From NCBI GenBank assembly GCA_930979925.1, contig CAKNIB010000003.1:1-40030 (forward strand): 40,030 nt of DNA, written 5' to 3'. Below the pieces are notes generated by a model, which made no database searches, was not told the origin of the DNA, and saw nothing but the letters and a program-made list of their open reading frames with translations. Below, one piece after another: positions 33,601 to 40,030 of this stretch. Every line of letters starts with the position of its first letter. Positions within the stretch are counted from its first letter, which is position 1. This stretch comes from an uncultured Clostridia bacterium (GTDB lineage: Bacteria > Bacillota > Clostridia > Christensenellales > UBA1242). Both the position numbers and the translations under genes were made by a program.

Positions 33601-33837
33601 TCTGCCTTCAATGGATGCAATTTTAGCACGGTAACCATAGATAATAGTTATGCATATCAAAGGGCAGGAGACACAGCTAGTGCCTGCGGAGAGCTTTTAG
33701 CAGATGCGGACACTGTATATGTAAATAGTGCACTTATTACTGAGCTTGGCACTGCTGCGAATAGTTATTTAAATGAAAACTTTGGTCAGCCTACTGATAA
33801 CGGAAACGGCTACTATGTTTACACAAGAAATGCTTAA
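30682..33837 (+). CDS. Very large secreted BspA-type leucine-rich-repeat protein
   Basis: 1051 residues; GGAGGT precedes the ATG. A signal peptide (about 1-29, ending GVLSAQQ) and the shared N-terminal domain (about 30-190, QAQVNIGGSISFNATDVYAR) are followed from about 210 to 990 by BspA-type repeats such as NLTSITIGESVTSIGNYAFHYC. Interspersed longer units read ALTEINYNATAAND and GITVNIGANVTSLPNYIF. The C-terminus (CGELLADADTVYVNSALI to YYVYTRNA) differs from the 24282 protein. No sortase motif is visible. It has the third G-tract promoter, a leader of nearly 500 bases with DnaA boxes, and a terminator. It probably serves attachment or nutrient or host binding at the cell surface, by analogy only. 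Confidence 0.9.
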   Translation: MSLKIKLISCISAFILILGMFIAGVLSAQQAQVNIGGSISFNATDVYARVTGSVANAQSNPTLSELLFTANDDSSPSETALATWSNMDLDFNQTPTPIEILITVENLSTERQLMVSLEDNIVSNGLNKTFTKDNEAYVTGNTDLLPASTGENTSTTTFLVTLSVVEPNLSLENIDFGFTLNLYDETAIPSYNDFEFELDEENGTATVTNYLGSGGAVTIPSSISTRIAEDGTTEYIMGSDYTVTAIAAGSSSSGPFYSARSTLTSITIPETMKTIGNYAFYGCTALTEINYNATAANDLTSSSFVFANAGQDGEGITVNIGANVTSLPNYIFGGALSPNITTVNFTEGSVCESIGDYAFRYCDSLTSITIPNRVTSVGDNAFQSCTNLTSITIGESVTSIGNYAFHYCAALTEINYSAIAANDLTQNNHAFEGAGKDGTGIIVNIGANVRSLPSYIFSPYVISTSPNISTVNFAEGSVCESIGDYAFRYCSNLTSITIGESVTSIGNYAFYYCSGLTSITIPEGILSIGTYAFSGCDSLTSVDFGDNSQLASIGSRAFYDCSSLTSITIPENVTSLGNAAFHNCTALTEINYNATVARDLSSGSSVFMYAGQNGTGITVNIGAKVTRLPNYIFYPSQNIVSCGANITTVNFAEDSVCESIGSYAFSTCYNLTSITIPSSVTSIGSLAFWQCYALAEVYNYSNLEIANNTSNGYVGYYAKVIHDLSAGATKPDTRITVVDNMQYYNYGSDFIALAPSIGRNTLTVSLDSRTTEINQRAFYSYSNLTSITILEGVLSIGSYAFYDCSSLTSITIPDSVISIGDSAFGSCDSLTSIEVDTANENYSSEEGVLFDKDKTTLITFPGGKSETYTIPDGVTSIGYRAFSYCDNLTSITIPASVANIGDYAFQNCYGLTTATFEKDSQLIGIGSCAFQGCSRLTSITIPESVTSIGSLAFSGCSRLTSITIPESVTSIGQSAFNGCNFSTVTIDNSYAYQRAGDTASACGELLADADTVYVNSALITELGTAANSYLNENFGQPTDNGNGYYVYTRNA

Positions 33838-33849
33838 CTTGTTATAATC

Positions 33850-33885
33850 AAAAAACTCTAGTGCCAAATGGTATTAGAGTTTTTT
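33850..33885 (+). terminator. Terminator of the 30682 gene
   Basis: AAAAAACTCTA pairs with TAGAGTTTTTT, with a partly paired inner GCCA/GGTA segment. Confidence 0.8.
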
Positions 33886-33918
33886 GTAAGGTTTAACAGT
33901 AAACTTTTCTTTTTATGC

Positions 33919-33947
33919 TTGACAAATTGATTGTTTTTATATATAAT
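33919..33947 (+). promoter_or_regulatory. rpsF operon promoter
   Basis: TTGACA (33919-33924), a 17-nt spacer and TATAAT (33942-33947), perfect consensus. Confidence 0.9.
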
Positions 33948-33954
33948 TAGCCAT

Positions 33955-34075
33955 AGCAGTTAGAAAACTGTCCTTGTCTTTCATGTAAAAAATAGGTGGG
34001 GCAGGCGGGCTTAGGAAAGAGCAAGTGATGCCAAAGCCTAGTAAAGTGGAAGACCATTAGTCCAAAAGGAGGTAA
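33955..34075 (+). promoter_or_regulatory. Structured leader of the rpsF operon
   Basis: About 125 untranslated bases carry a hairpin CAGTT-AGAA-AACTG, a GC-rich segment (GGTGGGGCAGGCGGGCTTAGG) able to pair GGGCTT with AAGCCT further on, and GGAC-type pairing before the ribosome site. Autoregulation by the S6:S18 complex is known for this operon in other bacteria; I cannot match its consensus with confidence here. Confidence 0.4.
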
Positions 34076-34079
34076 AAGT

Positions 34080-34361
34080 ATGAACAAGTATGAACTTCTC
34101 TACATCATATCTTCTGATGTTGCCGAAGAACAACGTGAAGAGCTTATCAAAAAGTTTTCTTCTTACGTTGAGAGTAAAGGTGGCACTGTTGAAGGTATTG
34201 ATAAGTGGGGTATGAGAAAGCTTGCCTATCCAATTGACTTCAAGACTGAAGGATATTATGTGCTTATGAACATCACATTAAATCCACAAGAGGTTGATGC
34301 TATGGCAAAACTTATGAACATCACTGAAGGTATCGTTCGTCAACTATTTGTTAGAAAGTAA
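34080..34361 (+). CDS. rpsF: 30S ribosomal protein S6
   Basis: S6 binds S18 on the 30S platform. The 93 residues start MNKYELLYIISSDVAEEQRE and contain GGTVEGIDKWGMRKLAYPIDFKTEGYYVLMNI, the family core. It ends RQLFVRK with no acidic tail. AAGGAGG precedes the ATG. First gene of rpsF-ssb-rpsR. Confidence 0.97.
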   Translation: MNKYELLYIISSDVAEEQREELIKKFSSYVESKGGTVEGIDKWGMRKLAYPIDFKTEGYYVLMNITLNPQEVDAMAKLMNITEGIVRQLFVRK

Positions 34362-34381
34362 TTTATAAATAGGAGAAAGAT

Positions 34382-34792
34382 ATGAATAAAGTAATTTTAG
34401 TTGGAAATTTAACTAGAGACCCAGAGCTCTCTACAACCAATGGTGGCGTATCAGTTTGCAGATTTTCTCTTGCTGTGCAGAGAAGATTTGGCAGTTCTGA
34501 CAATGGTCCACAAACTGACTTTTTCAACATTGTAGTTTGGAGAGGTCAGGCAGAGAACTGTCACAAGTATTTAAAGAAAGGCTCTAAGTGCGGAGTTGTT
34601 GGCAGAATACAGAACTCATCATACGAGGCAAGCGATGGTACAAAGCGTCACACAACCGACATCGTAGCTGATGAAGTTGAGTTTTTAAGTTCTAAGTCGT
34701 CCTCTGACGGCGATATGCCATCAAGACCAAGCGCGCCAGCATCAGACACAGCTGAGCTTGAGCCTATTGACGATGACAGCTTACCATTTTAA
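34382..34792 (+). CDS. ssb: Single-stranded DNA-binding protein
   Basis: SSB coats single-stranded DNA in replication and repair. It has 136 residues: an OB fold (about 1-105) beginning [19 protein letters not shown] with [14 protein letters not shown], a Ser/Pro/Ala/Asp linker, and the acidic tip DDDSLPF that recruits partner proteins. GGAG precedes the ATG and it lies between rpsF and rpsR, the classical order. Confidence 0.97.
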   Translation: MNKVILVGNLTRDPELSTTNGGVSVCRFSLAVQRRFGSSDNGPQTDFFNIVVWRGQAENCHKYLKKGSKCGVVGRIQNSSYEASDGTKRHTTDIVADEVEFLSSKSSSDGDMPSRPSAPASDTAELEPIDDDSLPF

Positions 34793-34809
34793 TTAAAAGG
34801 AGAATAATT

Positions 34810-35100
34810 ATGACAGAGGTTAAAACTGAAGAGAAGGTTGAGAAGGTAGAAAAACAAGAAAAACCAGTTGTTGTTAAGAAATTCCGCAAACCTTCAAAGA
34901 AAAAAGTTTGTGCTTTCTGTGTTGCAGGCGAAAAGACAATTGACTACAAAGACGTAGCAAAGATAAGAAAATATATCACTGAAAAGGGTAAGATTTTACC
35001 AAGACGTCAAACAGGCGTTTGCTCTTATCACCAAAGAGAGCTTTGCACTGCAATTAAGAGAGCTAGAAATATAGCACTGCTCCCATACGTTGGAGACTAA
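34810..35100 (+). CDS. rpsR: 30S ribosomal protein S18
   Basis: 96 residues, longer than the usual 70-80 because of a charged Lys/Glu-rich N-terminal extension of about 25 residues. The core [20 protein letters not shown]...[18 protein letters not shown] type is clear ([19 protein letters not shown]), ending [16 protein letters not shown] plus a downstream CSYH suggest a zinc-binding form. AAAAGGAG precedes the ATG. Confidence 0.97.
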   Translation: MTEVKTEEKVEKVEKQEKPVVVKKFRKPSKKKVCAFCVAGEKTIDYKDVAKIRKYITEKGKILPRRQTGVCSYHQRELCTAIKRARNIALLPYVGD

Positions 35101-35120
35101 TTTTAAAAAGGAGGTAAATT

Positions 35121-35333
35121 ATGAAAAAGGATATCCATCCAGATTATCATGAGGTTACCGTTACATGCGCTTGTGGAAACACATTTAAAACAAAATCAAA
35201 TTGCAAAGGCGATACATTAAGTATTGATATTTGCAACAAATGTCACCCATTCTTCACAGGAAAGAAGAAGGTTGTTGACACTAGCGGTAACGTTGAAAAG
35301 TTCAACAAAAAGTATGGACTTGACCAAAAATAA
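35121..35333 (+). CDS. rpmE: 50S ribosomal protein L31, zinc-binding type
   Basis: 70 residues beginning [20 protein letters not shown]. Cysteines near 16, 18, 38 and 41 (TCACG and [10 protein letters not shown]) mark the C+ zinc-containing form. AAGGAGG precedes the ATG. It follows rpsR by 20 bases and ends at a strong terminator, so it probably belongs to the rpsF transcript. Confidence 0.97.
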   Translation: MKKDIHPDYHEVTVTCACGNTFKTKSNCKGDTLSIDICNKCHPFFTGKKKVVDTSGNVEKFNKKYGLDQK

Positions 35334-35354
35334 TCGCAAGAAGACAAAATGTAA

Positions 35355-35390
35355 AAGATTGGCTTTGCTTAATAAGCCAGTCTTTTTTTT
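35355..35390 (+). terminator. Terminator after rpmE
   Basis: AAGATTGGCTT (35355-35365) and AAGCCAGTCTT (35374-35384) pair with one G-T, followed by T6. Confidence 0.85.
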
Positions 35391-35400
35391 ATAAATTTAT

Positions 35401-35428
35401 TTGATAAATCTACTAAAAGTGATATAAT
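35401..35428 (+). promoter_or_regulatory. Promoter upstream of the 35.4 kb ORF fragment
   Basis: TTGATA (35401-35406), a 16-nt spacer and TATAAT (35423-35428). Confidence 0.45.
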
Positions 35429-35604
35429 ATCACAGATATGGTCTTGATGTATTTGGTGTTATGGATGACGATATTGATAACTACGAAAATAGAATTTACC
35501 TATCAATAAATGAAAGACTTTCAGGTGGTGTTATGTATAGCGACGGAGCGCTAACTTATGAGAACCCAAACTCCAGCATCACTCTCAATGTAGTGGCAAG
35601 ATAA
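35428..35604 (+). pseudogene. Short ORF, possible 3' remnant of a larger gene
   Basis: The frame is open from just after a stop at 35425-35427 and encodes YHRYGLDVFGVMDDDIDN, YENRIYLSINERLSGGVMYS and a final SSITLNVVAR. The first ATG (35461) would give 47 residues but has no ribosome site. The sequence reads like the beta-rich end of a longer protein, not recognised. A promoter-like sequence precedes it and a terminator follows at 35620-35660, so a genuine small gene is also possible. It interrupts the usual rpmE to prmC spacing. Confidence 0.4.
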
Positions 35605-35619
35605 GAATAAAACAACATT

Positions 35620-35660
35620 AAATACACTTCAAAAGTTATTGATTTTGAGGTGTATTTTTT
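35620..35660 (+). terminator. Terminator after the 35.4 kb ORF
   Basis: AATACACTTCAAAA (35621-35634) pairs with TTTTGAGGTGTATT (35643-35656), followed by T. Confidence 0.75.
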
Positions 35661-35703
35661 TAGATTTACTAATTAAATTATTTAAAATGGCAATAATACC
35701 ATT

Positions 35704-37395
35704 ATGGAAAAGATGGTTTTGCCTTTAAGTAATGGCGTAGGCTTGCAAAGCGCAGACAAACTTTGCGTTAGTATTATTGATTATAACGGAAACAAAAAAG
35801 TAGGCGGGCGGGTGGTAAAATCTCACAAAAAGTTTTGGGATGCACCTGTTGTACGCGGATTTACCTACTTTTTTAAAGGTATATATTTGTATATCTGCGC
35901 TTTTTTTCTTGAGCAATCTTTTGACGAAAAAGAGACAAAACAGGTAAAAACGACAGGAAAGATTAATTTTGCCTCTTCTTACATCATGCTTATTGCAAGT
36001 TTTCTGGTTGCCTTTTTGTTTGGCTTTTTGGCACTTGGATTACTGCCATCCTTTTTGTTTGACAAGGCGTTTGGCTATTCTAGCTATTATTTCAAAAGCT
36101 TTATGGTAGCTCTCATCCGCGTAGCAATAGTCTATATAATGCTAGTACTACTCCGTTTTTTGCCTTTTATGAGCGGACTTTATCACTTTAATGGTGCAGG
36201 CAATAATTACATGAGTGGTAAAGACGGCTCTCTTCGCGCGCGAACCTATCCTCTTAATTTTCTTAATTTTCTTGTAAATGTTTTTATTTTTTCTCTCTTT
36301 GTGGTATCATTAATTGCGGTAAATATAAACTTTATTGCCAACTTTTTTATAAACCTTGCAATTTTTCTTGTTTGTATTCCACTTATTTACGAGGTTTTAA
36401 GGTTTTTGACTGGCACCAAATATCTTTGGCTTAAGGATATAACCATTCTTACTAACTTCCTAGTATATATCAAGCCAAACACCACACATGTAGAGGTTTT
36501 AATGACAGCTGAGCTTGAGCTAAATTCCTATAACGACTTTGAAAAGATGGACAAAGATAGATATTCTATGTCCGCCCTTTATGCTGAGATGGGTACAAAA
36601 CTCAAGGCGGGAGAGAGGTTCGACCAAAGCGATGTCGACTGGATAGTGGCAACCGTCCTTGGTAAAAATAGGGCGGAGATTAAACTTGTTCGCTCGGTCA
36701 GCCAAAAGGAGTACCGAGAAATCATGCGCGCTTGTGAGAGAAGGGCAAAAGGCGAGCCTCTTTCAAGTATTTTTGGCTTTGTCGAGTTTTATGGTCTTAG
36801 ACTTGATGTAAACAAAAAGGTTCTTTCTCCACGCATGGAAACAGAGCTTTTGGTGGACGAGGCACTAAAGAAGATTAGAGAGTATGACTTAAAAACCGCG
36901 CTTGATATGTGTACCGGCTCGGGAGCGATTGCTATTGCGCTTGCAAAGTACTCTTCGTGCAAGGTTAGCGGAGTGGATATTTCAAAACAGGCGTTGCAGG
37001 TTGCAGAAGCTAACGCTAGCAAAAATCAGGCAAATGTAGATTTTATCCAATCCGACCTCTTCAAAGGATTGAAAAAAAATAGAAAGTATGATATAATCAT
37101 ATCAAATCCGCCATATGTAAAAAGTGGCGATATTGAAAAACTTGATATAGAGGTCAAAAAGTACGACCCGCGTCTTGCCCTTGATGGTGGCGAAGATGGT
37201 CTTGACTTTTATAGAGAAATTATCGAAGGCGCGCCTCGCCACTTAAACAAAAAAGGATGGCTATTTTTTGAGGTTGGCGTGGCACAAGCAGGAAAGGTAC
37301 AAGAGCTTATGGAAGAGAATGGCTTTGACTGCCTTACAATAATAAAAGATTATAACAAAATAGAAAGGATTGTTTATGGAAGAATTGGTAAATGA
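35704..37395 (+). CDS. prmC: Fusion of a DUF1385-like membrane domain with PrmC methyltransferase
   Basis: 563 residues in one uninterrupted frame. Residues about 1-270 form a membrane region with roughly four helices and a [17 protein letters not shown] segment like DUF1385 (YqhQ) proteins. The usual His-rich HGAEHK-type core of that family reads NGAGNNY here and is degenerate. From about 280 the protein is PrmC, which methylates the Gln of the GGQ motif in release factors: helical domain, then [11 protein letters not shown] near 375, SAM site [13 protein letters not shown] near 400 and catalytic NPPYV near 462. The start is uncertain (ATG 35704 or 35713; weak ribosome site). It overlaps prfA by 20 bases. 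Confidence 0.9.
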   Translation: MEKMVLPLSNGVGLQSADKLCVSIIDYNGNKKVGGRVVKSHKKFWDAPVVRGFTYFFKGIYLYICAFFLEQSFDEKETKQVKTTGKINFASSYIMLIASFLVAFLFGFLALGLLPSFLFDKAFGYSSYYFKSFMVALIRVAIVYIMLVLLRFLPFMSGLYHFNGAGNNYMSGKDGSLRARTYPLNFLNFLVNVFIFSLFVVSLIAVNINFIANFFINLAIFLVCIPLIYEVLRFLTGTKYLWLKDITILTNFLVYIKPNTTHVEVLMTAELELNSYNDFEKMDKDRYSMSALYAEMGTKLKAGERFDQSDVDWIVATVLGKNRAEIKLVRSVSQKEYREIMRACERRAKGEPLSSIFGFVEFYGLRLDVNKKVLSPRMETELLVDEALKKIREYDLKTALDMCTGSGAIAIALAKYSSCKVSGVDISKQALQVAEANASKNQANVDFIQSDLFKGLKKNRKYDIIISNPPYVKSGDIEKLDIEVKKYDPRLALDGGEDGLDFYREIIEGAPRHLNKKGWLFFEVGVAQAGKVQELMEENGFDCLTIIKDYNKIERIVYGRIGK

Positions 37396-38461
37396 GCTAA
37401 TAGAAAAAACAGGAAAAACTAAAGAAAGATATGAAGAGCTAAACAAATTGGTCTCAGACCCTGAGGTTATAGCCGACAATAAAGAGTGGAAAAAACTAGT
37501 TAAAGAGCGTTCTCAGATAGAGGAGATAGCTTTTGCGCACGACCAGCTCAAGAAACTGCATGAAGATTATGTAAGTTGCCAAAAGGAATATGAAAAAGAG
37601 AGTGACCACGAGCTTAAAGAGATGTTCTATGAAGAGATATCAAGGCTCAAAGAGGAGATTGAAAAGAAGGTTGAAGAGATAAAGGTTCTTCTTTTGCCAA
37701 AGGACGCCAATGACGATAGCAACGTTATCATTGAGATAAGACAGGCGGCAGGCGGTGAGGAGTCAGCTCTATTTTGTAGCGTTCTTTTTAGAATGTACTC
37801 CATGTACGCGGATAAAAAGCATTGGAAGGTAGAGGTTATGGACTTAAACGAAACCGAACTTGGCGGTATTAAGGAAATAACCTTTATGGTCAAAGGCAAG
37901 GGCGCATATAGCAGATTTAAGTATGAAAGCGGAGTGCACCGTGTACAACGCGTTCCTGAGACCGAAAGCCAAGGGAGAATACATACCTCCACCTCAACAG
38001 TGGCAGTTTTGCCTGAAATTGAAGAGGTGGAATTTGAGATAGAAGATAAAGATTTAAAGATTGATACCTATCGTTCTAGTGGTGCGGGCGGTCAGCATGT
38101 AAACAAAACTGAGTCAGCTATAAGAATAACCCACCTTCCAACAGGAATTGTTGTTGCTTGCCAAGACGAAAGGTCGCAGATAAAAAATAGAGAGAGGGCA
38201 ATGTCCATCTTGCGCTCAAAACTATATGAGTACTATCAAGGACAGATAGAGAGCGAATACAAGGAAGAGAGGCGTAGCCAGGTGGGAACAGGTGACCGCT
38301 CAGAGAGAGTGCGAACCTACAACTATCCACAAGGCAGGGTAACAGACCATAGAGTAAATGTTACATCATATAACATTGAAGGCGTATTAAACGGTGACCT
38401 TGACCAATTTATCGACGCACTAACACTTAAAGACCGTGCCGATAAACTAGCTCAGGCGTAA
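37376..38461 (+). CDS. prfA: Peptide chain release factor 1
   Basis: RF1 ends translation at UAA and UAG. I start at ATG 37376 (AAGGAT upstream), giving 361 residues; TTG 37370 is less likely. The helical domain 1 is followed by [12 protein letters not shown], then the codon-recognition domain with [15 protein letters not shown], and the catalytic GGQ in [15 protein letters not shown] near residue 230. The next segment [11 protein letters not shown] is typical. It starts inside the end of the PrmC fusion gene, its modifying enzyme, ensuring joint expression. Confidence 0.97.
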   Translation: MEELVNELIEKTGKTKERYEELNKLVSDPEVIADNKEWKKLVKERSQIEEIAFAHDQLKKLHEDYVSCQKEYEKESDHELKEMFYEEISRLKEEIEKKVEEIKVLLLPKDANDDSNVIIEIRQAAGGEESALFCSVLFRMYSMYADKKHWKVEVMDLNETELGGIKEITFMVKGKGAYSRFKYESGVHRVQRVPETESQGRIHTSTSTVAVLPEIEEVEFEIEDKDLKIDTYRSSGAGGQHVNKTESAIRITHLPTGIVVACQDERSQIKNRERAMSILRSKLYEYYQGQIESEYKEERRSQVGTGDRSERVRTYNYPQGRVTDHRVNVTSYNIEGVLNGDLDQFIDALTLKDRADKLAQA

Positions 38462-38546
38462 ATCAAAAATTATTGTTGATAAAAACATGAGGCTTATGAT
38501 AACATAGTTCTAACTAGATTATCTATAAACACTACACGAGACTTGC

Positions 38547-38576
38547 AAAAGGACCTGAAATTTTTCAGGTCCTTTT
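38547..38576 (+). terminator. prfA terminator
   Basis: AAAAGGACCTGAAA (38547-38560) and TTTCAGGTCCTTTT (38563-38576), a perfect 14-bp stem. Confidence 0.85.
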
Positions 38577-38578
38577 AT

Positions 38579-38640
38579 GCTATAGCAAGCACTGCTTGCT
38601 ATAGCATTTTGCAACCCGCTTTGTCAAAAGCGGATTGCAA
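38579..38640. repeat. Two further tandem hairpins
   Basis: GCTATAGCAAGC-ACT-GCTTGCTATAGC (38579-38605) and TTGCAA-c-CCGCTTT, loop, AAAGCGG-a-TTGCAA (38609-38640). Neither ends in a clear T run. They follow the prfA terminator within a few bases. Confidence 0.7.
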
Positions 38641-38783
38641 AGCAAGTCTCTGTTTTATCCTTCGCCTAAGTTTATCTACTTTTAATCATTAAGCTTTTAC
38701 CTTCACCCAATTTTTCAAAACCGTTTTCTATATTAAATATAGATGTCTATAAAAATATTAAAAAAATATAAAATAATTTTATA

Positions 38784-38828
38784 AAATTGCGTCAAATCGC
38801 TTGACAAAAAAATCGGGGGGGGTAAAAT
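38784..38828 (+). promoter_or_regulatory. G-tract promoter 4 with inverted upstream motif
   Basis: TTGACA (38801-38806) and TAAAAT (38823-38828) are separated by 16 nt ending in eight G (38815-38822). The upstream AAAATTGCGTC (38784-38794) is the exact reverse complement of the GACGCAATTTT of promoters 1-3. No DnaA-box pair follows; a hairpin CTAGAGCAAAC-AAA-GTTTGTGCTAG is at about 38854-38878. Confidence 0.8.
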
Positions 38829-38927
38829 ATGCTATCGCTTGTTAGAAAATAGTCTAGAGCAAACAAAGTTTGTGCTAGATAAAAAAACTTTGGGTGAGAA
38901 ATATTTTAAAAATACTTAGGAGGGAGA

Positions 38928-39401
38928 ATGGAAGAAAATTACAACAAGAATGAAGAAAACTCAAAATTAGGTGCAGAAGAAAAAGACAGGAGTAATCAAG
39001 GAACACAGAACACGCCTAATAATGCAAACAATACTAACAACAATAACTACAACAATAATAGTGGAGGTTATTATAACAATAACTACAATAATGGCTACAG
39101 TAACAACAATTACAACAACAACTATAACAACAATTACAACAATAATGGCTATAACAATTATAATAATGGGAATAATAACAATAATTATGCAAGCCAAGAG
39201 TCTAAAACTGCCATGGGAGTGCTATTTGCCCTTTTCCTTGGAGTTATAGGTCTTTTAATTGGGATGTGTATGTACCCACAAAATTCCTACGAACGCAAAA
39301 CATTTGTTAGCGGTTGGATTAAAACTTTTGTGATATGCATAGCTGTTGCAGCTGTTTTTACAATAATAGCAGTTGTAGTCGTTGCTGGCTCAGCTTATTA
39401 A
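38928..39401 (+). CDS. Asn/Tyr-rich low-complexity membrane protein
   Basis: 157 residues; AGGAGGGA precedes the ATG. The first 90 residues are charged, then become an extreme Asn-rich tract with Tyr and Gly (YNNN-type units) encoded by AAC/AAT-rich DNA. Two hydrophobic segments follow, about 97-117 (GVLFALFLGVIGLLIGMCMY) and about 132-155 (TFVICIAVAAVFTIIAVVVV). There is no cleavable signal peptide, so the Asn-rich part is probably cytoplasmic with a helical hairpin in the membrane; the reverse is possible. It is driven by G-tract promoter 4 and ends at a terminator. Function unknown. Confidence 0.75.
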   Translation: MEENYNKNEENSKLGAEEKDRSNQGTQNTPNNANNTNNNNYNNNSGGYYNNNYNNGYSNNNYNNNYNNNYNNNGYNNYNNGNNNNNYASQESKTAMGVLFALFLGVIGLLIGMCMYPQNSYERKTFVSGWIKTFVICIAVAAVFTIIAVVVVAGSAY

Positions 39402-39410
39402 AAAAGTAAT

Positions 39411-39451
39411 AAAACTATATGTGAGGATTTTCTCCAAACATATAGTTTTTT
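39411..39451 (+). terminator. Terminator of the Asn-rich protein gene
   Basis: AAAACTATATGT (39411-39422) pairs with ACATATAGTTTT (39438-39449), followed by T. Confidence 0.8.
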
Positions 39452-39489
39452 ATTTATAAATATAAGGAAAATGCAATTGATACAGTATT

Positions 39490-39945
39490 TTACTTTGCCA
39501 AAGTTCCAGAAATGGCGATTGATGTATCCTTAAAATTACTCGGGTTTTTCATGTAATCTCTGTAGAATCTATCCGCAATCTCAAATGGCATTATAAGAAG
39601 GGAAGGCATATCTTTAATATCAATTAGCACTGGCTTGTAGTAGCCATATCTATACTTATCACTTGGGTCATCAACCGCGATTTTACCAAATTCTCCAGTA
39701 AGCCAAGTACTCAAATAGAAATTTTCAACGCCTAGGTCACTCTTATGCTTGTATAATTTTTTTATAGGTGCTACATATATACCGAACTCTTCGTGAGCTT
39801 TTCTGATAACACACTCTTCTTCACTTTCATATAACTCTTTGAAACCAGCAGGGAAGGTGTAATAAACTTTATCATCAACTTGCCTCTGCAAAACCGCAAC
39901 CTTATCATCAACAACAATAATCGCCCCAACCTTTACTCTTCTCAT
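39490..39945 (-). CDS. Nudix hydrolase
   Basis: 151 residues from the ATG at 39945 (MRRVKVGAIIVVDDKVAVLQ), which has AAGGG six bases upstream; the TTG two codons earlier is less likely. The Nudix box runs from G in GFKELYE through RKAHEEFGI, near residues 35-58: GX5E, seven residues, then R-K-x-x-E-E-x-G. The usual Glu after Arg is Lys here, but the metal-binding E-E pair is kept. It should cleave a nucleoside diphosphate linked to some moiety; the substrate cannot be told. Monocistronic, cytoplasmic. Confidence 0.9.
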   Translation of the reverse strand: MRRVKVGAIIVVDDKVAVLQRQVDDKVYYTFPAGFKELYESEEECVIRKAHEEFGIYVAPIKKLYKHKSDLGVENFYLSTWLTGEFGKIAVDDPSDKYRYGYYKPVLIDIKDMPSLLIMPFEIADRFYRDYMKNPSNFKDTSIAISGTLAK

Positions 39946-39965
39946 ATGCAACCCTTCTTATCTTT

Positions 39966-39994
39966 ATGATACCATAAAACCAGCCTAAAGTAAA
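39966..39994 (-). promoter_or_regulatory. Nudix gene promoter
   Basis: Minus strand: TTTACT (39989-39994), a 17-nt spacer and TATCAT (39966-39971). Confidence 0.5.
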
Positions 39995-40030
39995 TAGCTT
40001 TATAATGTTATCTTTCATTAAAAATCAAGT

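Noticed and set aside
25624..33638. Long antisense ORFs across the leucine-rich-repeat genes
   Set aside because: They are shadows of the repeated sense codons, have no ribosome sites and show low-complexity Leu/Ile/His translations.
35438..35509. A 23-codon hydrophobic ORF beginning ATG at 35438
   Set aside because: No ribosome site, and it overlaps the more protein-like frame that ends at 35604.
15176..38822. G runs as a sequencing artefact only
   Set aside because: Exact length may be misread, but four independent occurrences at the same promoter position make the tract itself real.
38967..39249. Overlapping ORFs in the other frames of the Asn-rich gene
   Set aside because: They translate to Ile/Thr/Val-only low-complexity sequence caused by AAY repeats and lack ribosome sites.

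Overview
The window looks like a chromosomal segment of a low-GC, Gram-positive-type obligate anaerobe of the Bacillota, probably an uncultured gut Clostridia-like lineage. This rests on AT-rich DNA with strong AGGAGG ribosome sites and TTGACA/TATAAT promoters, the gene content (recF, parA-parB, rpmH-rnpA-yidD-yidC-jag, mnmE, rsmG), rubrerythrin, and pyruvate formate-lyase with its activase. The exact order or family cannot be fixed from sequence reading alone. Genes that normally sit together near oriC are present but scattered and reoriented. Three perfect parS sites lie just after parB, so the segment is likely origin-proximal, but dnaA and dnaN are not in the window.

Layout: (1) 1-5.7 kb: a lipoprotein gene, recF, yqeY and a phosphoesterase, a second lipoprotein, and rsmG. 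(2) 5.8-9.1 kb: parA-parB, a noncoding stretch with three parS sites, and rubrerythrin. (3) 9.8-15 kb: small unknown proteins, mnmE, and a two-gene unit whose second member is a helical repeat protein. (4) 15.1-16.4 kb: the first member of a secreted protein family. (5) 16.6-19.7 kb, minus strand: rpmH-rnpA-yidD-yidC-jag, with rpmH and rnpA overlapping. (6) 19.7-21.6 kb: a headless leucine-rich-repeat gene fragment, duplicated intergenic repeats and tRNA-Met. (7) 21.7-23.7 kb: a small protein, pflA and a sigma-like gene. (8) 23.8-34 kb: two large secreted leucine-rich-repeat genes flanking pflB, with long repeat-laden leaders. (9) 33.9-38.5 kb: rpsF-ssb-rpsR, rpmE, a membrane-domain/PrmC fusion and prfA. 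(10) 38.8-40 kb: an Asn-rich membrane protein and a Nudix hydrolase.

The most distinctive content is a family of secreted or surface proteins that appears to be variably expressed. Three genes (15399, 24282, 30682) share an N-terminal signal peptide plus a domain of about 170 residues, while their C-terminal parts differ: none, or long BspA-type repeats. Each is driven by a TTGACA promoter whose spacer holds a run of 8 or 9 G, directly preceded by the same 18-base upstream block. Each leader then carries an inverted pair of perfect DnaA boxes (TTATCCACA). A fourth G-tract promoter, with the upstream motif inverted, precedes the Asn-rich membrane protein at 38928. G-run length sets the -35/-10 spacing (16, 16, 17 and 18 nt seen), which suggests slipped-strand phase variation. 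A promoterless repeat-gene fragment at 19.75-20.8 kb, inverted 47-bp repeats around the second gene and pflB, and mosaic hairpin repeats suggest further recombinational shuffling. The DnaA-box leaders are the part for which I know no described precedent.
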